Source: Vitis vinifera
Lineage: Eukaryota; Streptophyta; Magnoliopsida; Vitales; Vitaceae
Assembly: GCF_030704535.1 (NCBI RefSeq)
Contig: NC_081817.1
Span: forward strand, 26,413,001 to 26,477,000
DNA length: 64,000 nt
Reading direction: 5' to 3'
Numbering within the stretch: the stretch's first letter is position 1; each line of letters begins with the position of its first letter. This document shows, in pieces, positions 11,651 through 22,500 of this stretch. A program made the position numbers and the translations under genes. The notes beneath the pieces were generated by a model, which was not told the origin of the DNA, searched no databases, and worked only from the letters and a program-made list of their open reading frames with translations.

Positions 11651-12347
11651 GTCTGGCTTTTGACCCTAATGTCTTGACAAGGTTCGGGATTATGGTCTAT
11701 TGCTAGTCATGGAATGTTATTTATCCATGGATTCATGTTGCAAAGGTTTTTCGCTATTTTTTTTGTATGGTTTTTTAAGTAAATTTTTTTTTTAAAATAA
11801 TTCTTTTTTTTGGACAATCCTTGGATTCTTTTTTAAGAATTTTTTTTCCCACATCAAATTCAAATTTTAAAAATATTTAAAGTAATTTTTACTTATTTTC
11901 CTCATTTCCCCCCTATTTTTCTAAGTAAAAAAGCTAAAAAAATATTTTTGGCCAAGAAAGCTTCACCAATCCTTGAATTCGTCTTCCATAAAATTCTTCC
12001 TTATGAAATACATTTTTAAAAAATATTTACAATATTTTTTTCCTAGTTTTTACTATTTTTTAAGTAAAAATTTGCATTAATTCATGGATTCCTATTTCAG
12101 ATATTTTTCCCATGTGAAATACAATTTTTTAAAATATTTTCACTATTTTGAACTATTTTCCATATTTTTCGGACAAAAAAATTAATATAAATATTTTCTA
12201 GGCCGAAATTTTTTTTCCATGGGTTCATGTAATTATTATAAAGAGATTCAGCATAAAAAAAAAAACGGAATTAAAAACTCTTTTTTCATTAAAAAAATGG
12301 CATTATGTCTCAAGGAATTTCCAAAAATGGCTCAAAATGCTCTTTAA
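11651..12347. other. AT-rich stretch with degenerate long-period repeats
   Basis: No gene. About 700 bp rich in T and A runs. A diverged block recurs at ~11,725, ~11,821, ~11,971 and ~12,082 (a GGATTC anchor, then a TTTTTCC-ATTTTTAAAAATATTT-like body), so it is probably an old tandem array of ~100-150 bp units. Confidence 0.5.
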
Positions 12348-12362
12348 GGGGGGGGGGGGGGG
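12348..12362. repeat. Poly-G run (15 G)
   Basis: Fifteen consecutive G separate the AT-rich stretch from the GC-rich array. It is a possible quadruplex-prone or assembly-fragile point. Confidence 0.9.
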
Positions 12363-12489
12363 TGTCGTCCTCAATGGGCTACCACCCGCCCAAGCACGTT
12401 GCAACGCATGCCGCCCTTGGCGTGTAGGCCGCCCATGCCACCCTAAGCATGCGACCACATATGCCACCCTCAAGCCCATGACACACTAA

Positions 12490-13728
12490 TACGAAGAGAG
12501 CATGCCCATGACATCATTGGGAGCCCTCGCACGCAACAGCAGTCACCTCGTGCCCTGTACACGTTGCACCCCGGACGCGTCCCATGCCTCCCATGCGAAC
12601 ACATCCTACTCCCCATGCAAAGAGTGCCCTCCCCGCATACTCAACCTTGTCCCTCCTTGTCTCGGCTCGACCCTTCGAGCGAGCATGTTGCCTCAGAAAA
12701 ACGTGCCAATGGCCAACGTCGCGGCTCACCCCAAGGGCTCACCCATGCCCTCCGCCAGACGTTGCCCATCGAAAGGCACATGGATGCCCCTCTCCCCATG
12801 CAAAGAGTGCCCTCCTCGGGCACTTGGCCCCGTCTCGGCTCGTCGAGGAGCTCTCAAGCCCTCAAGCGAGCATGTTGCCTCAGAAAAACGTGCCAATGGC
12901 CAACGTCACGGCTCACCCCGGCCCGCTCAAAGTTGTCCATCAAAAGGCACACAGATGCCCCTTCCCCCATGCAACGAGTGCCCTTACTAGGCACTCGACC
13001 CCGTCTCGGCTCGTCGAGGAGCCCTCAAGCCCTCGAGCGAGCATGTTGCCTCGGAAAAACGTGCTAGTGGCCAACGTCGCGGCTCATCTCGGGGGATCAC
13101 CCATGCCCCTGGCCCGAAGTTGCCCATCGAAAGGCACACGAATGCCCCTCCCCTCATGCAACGAGTGCCCTCCCCGTGCACTCGGCCCCGTCTCAGCTTG
13201 TCGAGAAGCCCTCAAGCGAGCATGTTGCCTCGGAAAAACGTGCCAGTGGCCAACATCGCAACTCACCACGGGGGCTCACCCATGCCACCACCCGACATTG
13301 CACATCAAAAGGCACACGAATGCCCATTCCTCCATGCAACGAGTGCCCTCATCGGGCACTCGGCCCCATCTCGACTCGTCGAGGAGCCCTCAAACCCTCG
13401 AGCGAGCATGTTGCCTCGGAAAAACGTGCCAATGGCCAAAGTCGCGACTCATCCCGAGGGATCACCCATGCCCCTCGCCCGAAGTTTCCCATCGAAATGC
13501 ACACGGATGCCCCTCCCCTCATGAAACGAGTGCCCTCCTCGTACACTCGGTCCCGTTTCGGCTCGTCAAGGAACCCTTAAGCCCTCGAGTGAGCATGTTG
13601 CCTTGGAAAAACATGCCAGTGGCCAATGTCGCGACTCACCCCGGGGAGCTCACCCATGCCTCCTGCCTGACATTGCCCATCAAAAGGCACACGGATGCCC
13701 CTTCCCCCATGCAACGAGTGCCCTTCCT
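12490..13728 (+). repeat. ~187-bp GC-rich tandem array
   Basis: Six units marked by GAGCATGTTGCCTC at 12,681, 12,868, 13,039, 13,218, 13,404 and 13,591, giving spacings of 187, 171, 179, 186 and 187 bp. Each unit also has GCCCATCGAAAGGCACACGG-like and CTCGGCCCCGTCTCGGCTCG blocks. The array is open in one frame and fuses to the integrase tail, producing a spurious 469-codon frame (12,584-13,993). The short GC-rich leader at 12,363-12,490 is unlike the unit. The array ends abruptly at the integrase sequence. Confidence 0.9.
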
Positions 13729-14197
13729 GGGCTTCTTATGGGCCTACCGGACCGGCCACGGGCGACCCACAGGAAACACTCATTTCTCTCTTGAATACGG
13801 TATGGATGCAGTCATCCCCACAGAAATAGGTTTGCCCATGATCCGAACTGCCGTACAAGGTCAGAAGGATGAAAACCTAGAGTTAGAAAGGAACCTAAAC
13901 TGGGCGAATGAAGTGAGAGAAAATGCGTCCATCAGGATGGTCACTTATCAGCAAAGAGCGGCTGCTCATTACAACTGCAAGGCACGACCCTGAGTCTTCA
14001 AGGTCGGAACACTTGTTCTTAAGAAATTTTTTGAAAACACCGCCGAAAAGGGAGCTGGGAAGTTCCAATCAAATTGGGAAGACCCTTACATTGTCTCTAA
14101 AACAGGCAAAAATAGGGCTTATCATTTACAAAAGCTAGACGGAACCCCATTACTCCGTCCATGGAATGTATCTAACCTTAAGCAGAATTATCAGTAA
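13729..14197 (+). pseudogene. Gypsy integrase C-terminal part
   Basis: The frame begins at LWAYRT, followed by TGHGRPTGNTHFSLEYGMDA and VIPTEIGLP, the standard end of the Gypsy integrase core. The DNA-binding tail follows (VGTLVLKKFFENT, WEDPYIVSKT, RPWNVSNLKQNYQ). One in-frame TGA at 13,991-13,993 follows Ala-Arg-Pro, consistent with a C-to-T change in a CGA Arg codon. It starts exactly where the inverted half stops (Ala-Leu-Pro at 2,738). Confidence 0.88.
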
Positions 14198-14336
14198 AGA
14201 GAAACAATGGGTGAGAAAAGAGCAAAGGAATGTAACATTTATAAATGACTGTAAAAATTGTCTTTACAAAGTTGGCCGGACCATTACGGTAAAAGAGAAA
14301 ACTATAAAGGAGAACTACAAATAAAGGAAAAACATC

Positions 14337-16799
14337 TCATCGCGGAGGGCCTTCGGGTATCATATCTTCATCATCAAAAGGAAGGGAAGGAATAACGTGC
14401 ATAATACCATTCTTCTTCATACAACAATGGTAGCCAAAGAAGTACATCTCGTCCACCTGCCTCTGATATTCCGTCTCCAGCACCTTTTGAGTGGCAAAAC
14501 CGGCCTCCAATTCTTTCCTCTGGGCAAACAGGCCCACTTACACCTCCTTCATCTCTTTCTTTTAGGCCGCGAGACTGGCTCGGAGTTCATCCATCTCATT
14601 CTTCAACTGGGAGTTCTCCTGCTCCGCTCCATTCTACTTAGCCTCAAGGGCTTCCTTTTCCTCCTTCAACTGGTCCGCTTCAGCCCTGATAACTCCTTTC
14701 TCCCCTTTAGCCAGTTTTAGCATCTCCGCCCCATCCGCAACAGCTTCCACCATCTCTAACTTCGAGCGCATTTCTTCAAGGTCGCCCGGGTGGTTGGAGA
14801 TGAAGGCTCGCATAGCCTCTGCCACCTCCAGTCGCTTGAAAAGCTACGCACATGTACGCATCATGTAGTGGATGCCAACTACAACCTAGAAGAGGCAACA
14901 ACAATCAAAGATAGTACCAAGCGATGGAGTATGTGTTGCTAAAAAAGAAGAAGAAAAAGACAAGATAAAATGGATTACCACTTCTACAGTCTTTGGCATC
15001 ATCCATTCCTACAGATACTGGATACAAGACACGACGGACTCGGGGATGCCAAAAGGGAGTTGGGCTGAAGTTGGACATCTTCGTGAAGGGAGCTTCGGCG
15101 TCTGTAAAGCACGACACTCCCTTCAACATCTCTATCAGTTCCTCCTAGCTTGGAGGAGTTGTAGGGGTTGGACTACTCTTCTCATCCGGGGCCCTCTCAA
15201 CAATAGCGGCATCCGGACTGGCCTTCGCCCCACGGGCCTCCTCTTCTGCAGCCAGAGCGTTGCTAGGCTTAGCTGCGTCTGGTTGGATCGCAATCGTTGG
15301 GCTAGGCCCCGCCATGTCGGGCTGGGTCACTACTGCTGCGCTAGGACCCGCTTCGTCTAAGTGGGGCACGGTCGATGGAGAAGCCCCCCGCCGGATCCTC
15401 CTGAGTCTTCTCCGGACAAGCCCTTTTGGCTGGGGGAGGGACAATGTTGATAGCTTCATGTAACCGTTTGCGATGCCTCTCCAGAAACCTGGTTCTTAAA
15501 TCATTCATGTCTTCTTCTTCCTCCGGCTCATTTACAACTCTCAAGCCAATGAATTCCGGTCGGGGTTGGGAAGGGCCAATCCCCGGATTGACAGTGTCAA
15601 GCCGTGGTGAGCTAGAATTATCCTCGGACGCCTGGGTAGGGCCGTCTGATCGGTTGTACGCTGAATCTGTGGAAGAAGATGAAAAATTAGGAATCGGGGA
15701 CACGATCTTGAGTGCTTGTGCAATGGTCTTATTTTTCTTCTTTGCAGCCTGGGGACGAACCGCAGGCGATGAACTATAACCTTTCTCATCAGACACTTTC
15801 CTCAGCGTCATCTCCTACCTTTTCTCCTCCCACTGATCAAGGAGCTCTTGGCATGCCTTTGCGTCCGCCTCGCGAGCCTTTTCATAAAAGGGGAGGTCCT
15901 TCAACACGAAATGTTCCCTAGGAACCACAACCTTTGGTAGCCGCCTAGGAAGGATGTTGAGGACGTATGGCTGAGGTTCCCGGACAACCACCAATAGATT
16001 CCGGGCAGAGAGGAGCGTCTGGTGGTGTCTTTCGATGGCAATAATCTCGAACAACTTGTTTAGGCGGTCGAATGAAGCCTTCTTCACCCACTCGACCAAG
16101 CGGCCCCTCTTATGTGAACCTGCATTAGCCAGAACAAAGGAGGTTAGTCATCTAATGAAATTAACCCAAGTCTCAAAATCCAACATGGAATTGACACTAA
16201 AAGTTGCCCCTACCTGGAAGCTTCACCGAATAGTTGGGGCAGAAATCCCTTTTCGGGTGTTCCGACAAACCGGCCCATGGTCCCCTGACCAGTACGTGCC
16301 CTTTGGCTCCCCCTTTGTTTGAATCAGGAAGGTTGGTCATCAGTTGAAAGGACGGAATATGGGCAAACATGCTGAAGATGTCCTTTTTTTCCCTTCTTGA
16401 TGGTGTAAACAAAGAGGACCTCCAGCAGGGAGAGGTCCAACTTGAACAGCATATTCAAGATGTTGTACCCCATCAGTACCCGTACGATATTGGGATGAAT
16501 ATAGGCTGAAGGAATTTAAGTGTAATGGAGGAATTCTTTGAAAATGGATGGAAGAGGAAAACGGAGCCCCGCATTGAACTGCTCTTTGGTGAAATAAATA
16601 GCGTTGTGCGCACTTTCTTTATGGACATGGGGTTCCCATCCACTAGCTGAATGGAGATGGCGTTCGGAAGGCAGAAGCGGTCGCGAAACTCTCACTCATT
16701 CAGCACTTCAATGGGCTTCCCCAAATAAGGGAGTCTAGATCCACCATTCCCACGTGGTCCAGCTGCGTTGGACGAAGCTACATCTTTTTTCGCAGGCAT
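14337..16799 (-). pseudogene. Antisense gene of the Gypsy element (PF04195-like)
   Basis: Minus-strand ATG at 16,799 (MPAKKDVASSNAAG, then SRLPYLGKPIEVL), broken soon after by a stop and frameshifts. A block with HPNIVRVLMGYNILNML and SLLEVLFVYTIKKG resembles the 'putative gypsy type transposon' family (PF04195). Downstream pieces are low-complexity Ser/Pro/Ala-rich (15,145-15,811) and coiled-coil-like (14,634-14,825, Glu/Ala/Lys-rich), ending at 14,337 with FGYHCCMKKNGIMH and an acidic tail. A likely intron lies around 14,885-14,980 (GTAATCC donor, T-rich tract, TTCTAG acceptor on the minus strand). Function in these elements is unknown; this copy is dead. Confidence 0.65.
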
Positions 16800-17617
16800 G
16801 GTGGAGCGTGGGGCTGAGACAAAACCTGCATGGCCCGATGCCAACAGTCAAAAGATAAGTTACCCGGCCCCACCGCCCTATGGACAACAACCCAAGAGGC
16901 CTAGGATAACTAACCTGCCCAAGTTAGCAACCTCCCTAAGTTCAACTCCTAATCCTACCTAAGAGGCGATTCAACCATTTACAGGGACGACAGGAGGGCA
17001 ACAAAAGTTGTAGTAGGCTCAACAAAACCTTAAAACAACAAAATAATCCAGATGCCCTTGCATAGACCTATGCATTCCCCATCCGCAAAAACCAGTAAAG
17101 CTATTTCCCAACCCACCGAAAACCCTCAAACATCATCCCTACCTCCCAATCGCAAACAAACACCAAAGAATCCAAGGAAAATCGAAGAAACAGGAAGCAG
17201 AAGACGAAGGGATAGAAACAGAGAGCATACCTAGCAGAAGCTTGCAACAAGAAGGAAAGCCAAGTTGCAGTCGCCCAAATGCACTGGTCGTGAAATCATG
17301 AGAGGAACACTGCTGACGAAAACCCTAGGAAGCAATGCTCAGTCACTGCCAGATGAGGGAGAAAAAAAGAGAAAATGCAGCCGCGAGAGGTGGATTTCCT
17401 ATTTATAAGATGGAACCCTTCGGGACCCCAAACGACCAGGCGCCCAACCGCATTGTGATCGAAACGACACGCCGCCTGGTAACCATCCCAAGGATGGCTG
17501 CTCGTCATAAATCCCTCCCCCCTTTGGGCGCCACGTGTCATGCGACCCCCAAAAAAGAAAAGAGGAGGCTAAATGCATCATTTTAACCCGCCTTTTTTGC
17601 CCGAGCAAAATAGCCGA

Positions 17618-17633
17618 GTTAAAAAAGGAGCAT
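17618..17633 (+). promoter_or_regulatory. Polypurine tract
   Basis: AAAAAAGGAGCA lies directly before the TG of the 3' LTR, the expected position of the plus-strand primer. Confidence 0.6.
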
Positions 17634-18280
17634 TGTAGGGACCACCCCTAAGTGTACACGTGGCGGCCTCACAAAGCACTCCTCCTTTGGACACGTGGCA
17701 CGTCCAACCCTCCATCCGGACGATCATGGGACTAGCATGCAATACACACCTCCCTTGTCCGGATGTCTTGTCTGGACTCAGTGGCTAGCATCTCAAACAA
17801 GAGTCTTGACCGCATTTCGTGGGCAATCATTATTCATTTTACCAAAAGCATGCTCGACACTGGATCACTTCAAGCGACCTGCCACGACCTGCCCTGCACC
17901 ACCTGCAGAGCAAAAAGACAAGGATGACCACAAATCATCCCTCCAGCAATCTCTGATAGCGCCTATAGGATACTGATGGCTCTGCCACCCTCTAAGCACC
18001 ATCATGACGGCAAAAAATTCTTCCCACCATTCTAAGGGACAATGCTCCTGGCACTATAAAAGACCCCCACCTAGTCAGAGAAGGTAAGCATTCCTAAGGA
18101 GAAGGGCCCCATAAAAATATTAAGATGTTATAAAGCAAAACTAACAAAGGCATCGGAGGGTGTGTCTAGACCCCCTGCCCGGACTTCTTTTGCAGGTCAA
18201 AAAAAGGAAGTATCATCTTCAGTTGAGGAGGCGAGTACATCAGGCAACTGCAGTGGTTCTGGTAACGCCAGCCCTCAACA
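17634..18280 (+). repeat. 3' LTR of the Gypsy element
   Basis: 647 bp, TGTAGGGACCACC...CCCTCAACA, paired with the LTR at 7,772-8,412. A TATA box (TATAAAAG) is at 18,055-18,062. It is followed at once by the target duplication AGTGT. Confidence 0.88.
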
Positions 18281-18285
18281 AGTGT
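18281..18285. repeat. Target-site duplication, outer copy 2 (AGTGT)
   Basis: AGTGT directly follows the terminal CA of the 3' LTR. It equals the five bases outside the 5' LTR at 8,413-8,417 (opposite strand). Sequence to its right matches 42,943 onward. Confidence 0.88.
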
Positions 18286-19505
18286 GACCCCCAAATTTCA
18301 TGGTGGGGGTTTTGTCTGATAGTCGTGTACAAACCCATTTACCCATTAACCCAAATGGTTATAATCCCACCCCAAGAATGATTTTGCAGGTGAAGTGGGT
18401 GTATGTTGATTTGTGGGTGCAATTTTGATTGTAGTCTCTGTGTCACTTGCACTGCTATTGAAATGAAAAGCAAAATGATTCATTTTCTCAATATCAATGG
18501 CTTCTTCCTCATGCCTTTTTATCAATCCATTGCCATGTCTTATATGTATTCTTTGCAGGAAGCACTTACGTGGCTTCAAGCATTTGTACTGGGCATCATT
18601 TGAGCCGGGCAGGCAATTGTACCGCCATTGCCTAGATCTTTCTTCCCAGAGAATTTTTTTTTTTTTTTTTTTTGGAGAAAACGAGCCTTTACTAATGGGC
18701 TGGGCTATCTGTCATAATAGCACCAGGAGCTCTTGAAGCGGCACAACGCATTGGGCGGATAACCTTTACGAGGCCTATATTATTTCCATCAAATTTCAAT
18801 GTCGGACCGATTTAAATTTTTTAACACCACTCCACCATTTGTTCTTCTTATTTAAATTTACAAACCATTAAATGAAATAACAAAATTTCTTTCAAAATTT
18901 TTATAATAATATAATGTAAATAATATAATTTTTTTTAAACTATAAAATAATAAGATATAATGATATATAACTTTAATATATATTAAATCAAATAACTTTT
19001 AATAAAAATCTTCATATTTAAATATTATATGTGTTTTATTTAACAAAATGTTAAAATATTAATATTTTTATATATTTAATTTAATAATATTAAAGTTGAA
19101 AAAAAATATTAATGATTTTTAATTTTTTTATTTATATTTAAAAAAAATTATAAATATTTTTAATTTTATTAATATGTAAATTATATATTTATGACATTAT
19201 TAGGAGATACCGATATTAGATAACTTTTTCAGTGGAGACCCACGGGCGGTGAAAACAGCGATATTTGTTAGTCTTTTTTTAGTGATAATAAGAAATAGCG
19301 GTCCGGGGACCACGTCTAGGTCAATGACCTACAATGGGTTTCTTCTAATTATGGGTTCACAACTTCACACCAATGCCTTCTGCATCCTTTCTTTGACTTC
19401 TCTCTTTTTCATCTATCCCTGGATCTGTGGAACACCTTGCTCAAGGAGAAACAATTGCTTTTGAGCTCTCTCTTTATTGAATTTCCTTTTTGTCAACTGG
19501 AAACC
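18286..19505 (+). other. Upstream region of CNL copy 1
   Basis: 18,286-18,545 matches 42,943-43,205 (GACCCCCAAATTTCATGG and following). 18,546-18,820 has no counterpart in copy 2 and contains a ~20-T run at 18,656-18,676. 18,815-19,505 is the AT-rich promoter and 5' leader of the CNL and matches 45,480-46,109. No gene is seen. Confidence 0.7.
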
Positions 19506-22500
19506 ATGCCTTTGGGAAGAGCACTTGAATCTGCTTCTGTGAATGTGCTTCTTAACAAGTTGGCTTCCCAACAATTCATCGATTTCTTCTTTAAATGGAA
19601 ACTTGATACTGGGTTGTTGACCAAACTACAGACAACACTGCAAGTGATCTATGCAGTTCTAGATGATGCTGAGGAGAAGCAAGCTGAAAATGATCCACAT
19701 GTCAAGAATTGGCTCGACAAGGTTAGGGATGCAGCTTATGATGCTGAGGACATACTGGAAGAGATCGCTATCGATGCACTTGAATCGCGTAACAAGGTAC
19801 CAAACTTTATTTATGAGTCGTTGAATTTGAGCCAAGAAGTTAAGGAAGGAATTGATTTTAAGAAGAAGGATATTGCTGCTGCTCTTAATCCATTTGGTGA
19901 ACGTATTGATTCGAAAATGAGAAATATTGTGGAAAGACTTGAAGATATTGTGAAGCAAAAAGATATTCTTCGATTGAGAGAGAATACAAGAGGGATAGTG
20001 TCTGGAATTGAGAAGAGATTGACAACTCCCTTGGTGAATGAAGAACATGTTTTTGGATCACCTATTTATGGTAGAGATGGCGATAAAGAGGAGATGATTA
20101 AACTGTTGACTTCGTGTGAGGAAAATAGTGATGAGATTCGTGTGATTCCCATTGTTGGTATGGGAGGTCTTGGCAAAACCACGCTTGCTCAGATTGTCTA
20201 CAATGATGAACGAGTGAAGAAACATTTTCAGTTGAAAGCATGGGCTTGTGTCTCTGATGAATTTGAAGTGAAGAGGATAACAAAAGCACTGGTGGAGTCT
20301 GCCACTAAAAGGACTTGTGGTTTGAACAATTTGGAACTGCTTCAAAGTGAATTAAGAAAGATGTTGAACAGACGAAAATTTTTACTTGTTTTGGATGATG
20401 TGTGGAACGAGGATTATGGGGATTGGGACAAACTGCGGATTCCTCTGGCAGTTGGATCACCGGGTAGTAAAATCATAGTCACAACTCGGAGTGAAAGAGT
20501 TGCCTCGATTATGCGCCCTGGAAAAACATACCCTCTCAAGGGGTTGTCTAGTGATGATTGTTGGTCATTGTTAGAGCAAATTGCCTTTCCAAATGGAAAC
20601 TCATACGCATTTCCTGAGCTGAAGGTCATTGCAGAGGGAGTGGCGAGGAAGTGTAAAGGCTTGCCTTTAGCAGCAAAGTCACTTGGGGGTCTCTTACGCT
20701 CTAATCCAAACGAGAATTACTGGAAGGATATTCTGAACAGCAAGATCTGGGATTTTTCAAACAATGGCATTATTCCACCCCTGAGGTTAAGCTACCATCA
20801 CCTCCCTCCACATTTGAAGCAATGTTTTGTCTACTGTGCAGTGTTTCCCAAGGACTTTGAATTCGACATTGAGATGTTAGTCTTGTTATGGATAGCTGAG
20901 GGTTTTGTGCAGCAGCCAGAGGGGGGAAAAGAAATGGAAGCTATGGCCCGCAGCTACTTCTTTGATCTACTATCAAGGTCATTCTTTCAACAATCTAGTG
21001 TCGACAAATCACAGTATCTAATGCATGACCTTATCCATGATCTAGCTCAGTTTATTTCTGGAAAAGAATTTCTCAGGTTGGAGGACAAGGCAGAGGTTGT
21101 CAAGCAATCCAATATATATGAAAAAGCTCGCCACTTTTCCTACATCCGTGGAGACACTGATGTCTATGTGAAGTTTAAGCCACTTAGCAAAGTCAAGTGC
21201 CTGCGCACCTTCCTCTCATTAGATCCATTACATGGATTTAAAATATATTGTTTGACCAAAAAGGTTCCAGAGGATTTATTACCAGAATTAAGGTTCTTGC
21301 GGGTGCTATGGCTGAGTGGCTATGAGATCACTAAATTACCAGATTCTATTGGCAGTCTCAAACATCTCCGTTACCTCAATCTCTCTTACAGTTCAATCAA
21401 GGAGTTACCTGAGTCAACAAGCACTGTCTACGCTACTGCTAAAATGTCGTCATCTTATTAAGCTGCCAATGGACTTGAAGAATGTGACTAATTTACGACA
21501 CCTCAATATTGAGACGAGTGGCTTGCAATTGATGCCTGTTGATATGGGAAAACTGACAAGCCTCCAAACATTGTCTAATTTTGTTGTGGGCAAAGGTAGG
21601 GGGTCAGGAATAGGACAGCTTAAAAGCTTATCAAATCTCAGGGGAAAACTCTCCATTTCAGGGTTGCAAAATGTTGTCAATGTCAGGGATGCTATTGAGG
21701 CCAAGTTAGAGGATAAGGAGTACCTTGAAAAGCTAGTTTTAGAATGGATTGGCATATTTGATGGTACAAGAGATGAGAAAGTGGAAAATGAGATACTTGA
21801 CATGCTACAACCTCATGAGAACTTGAAAAATCTCTCTATTGAATACTATGGTGGTACAGAATTTCCAAGTTGGGTGGGAGATCCATCCTTCAGTAAGATG
21901 GAGTACCTGAATCTCAAGGGTTGCAAAAAATGTATATCCTTACCATCACTTGGCCAACTACCATTGCTTAAGGAGTTAATCATTGAAGGAATGGATGGTA
22001 TAAAGCATGTTGGTCCTCAGTTTTATGGGGATGATTACTCTTCAATTGATCCTTTTCAATCATTGGAGACGCTGAAGTTTGAGAATATTGAAGAATGGGA
22101 GGAATGGTCTTCTTTTGGAGATGGAGGAGTTGAAGGATTCCCTTGCCTTCGTGAGCTTTCTATATTTAAATGTCCAAAGTTGACAAGGTTCTCACACCGA
22201 TTTTCTTCCTTAGAAAAACTTTGTATTGAACGGTGTCAAGAACTGGCTGCTTTTTCAAGGCTTCCTTCACCTGAAAACTTGGAGTCTGAAGATTTTCCTC
22301 GCCTTCGTGTGCTCAGACTAGTACGTTGCCCCAAGTTGAGTAAACTACCGAATTACCTTCCATCATTGGAAGGAGTTTGGATAGATGATTGTGAGAAATT
22401 GGCTGTACTACCAAAGCTTGTGAAGCTCTTGAATTTGGACTTGTTGGGTTCTAATGTGGAGATTCTTGGAACTATGGTTGATCTTAGGTCACTAACCTTT

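Larger units (their letters stand above)
13729..18280 (+). mobile_element. Ty3/Gypsy (Tat-like) retrotransposon, 3' half
   Basis: Plus-strand continuation of the element whose 5' half is at 2,738-8,412. It holds the integrase C-terminus, a ~3.4-kb 3' region with an antisense gene remnant, a purine-rich tract and the 3' LTR. The two halves add up to ~10.2 kb, a normal size for Tat-type Gypsy elements with an extra gene. The antisense gene between integrase and 3' LTR is a known trait of some of these elements. Confidence 0.9.

Noticed and set aside
34..13728. Possible CRISPR-like arrays
   Set aside because: Tandem units have no unique spacers and the genome is a plant's.
12584..13993. 469-codon frame as a novel gene
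   Set aside because: It is the 187-bp array running by chance into the Gypsy integrase tail.
2738..18280. Two independent Gypsy insertions facing each other
   Set aside because: Each half lacks what the other has, the integrase break is at the same codon, and the outer 5-bp flanks are identical and match one empty site.
18286..18640. Short exon-like stretch (TTTGCAG then GAAGCACTTACG) as a host gene
   Set aside because: The frame is short, has no recognisable domain, and its counterpart in copy 2 does not extend it.
20058..20345. Antisense frames inside both CNL genes (e.g. 20,058-20,345, 21,450-21,803, 23,028-23,345)
   Set aside because: Shadows of the coding strand; the same shadows appear in both paralogs because the sequence is conserved.
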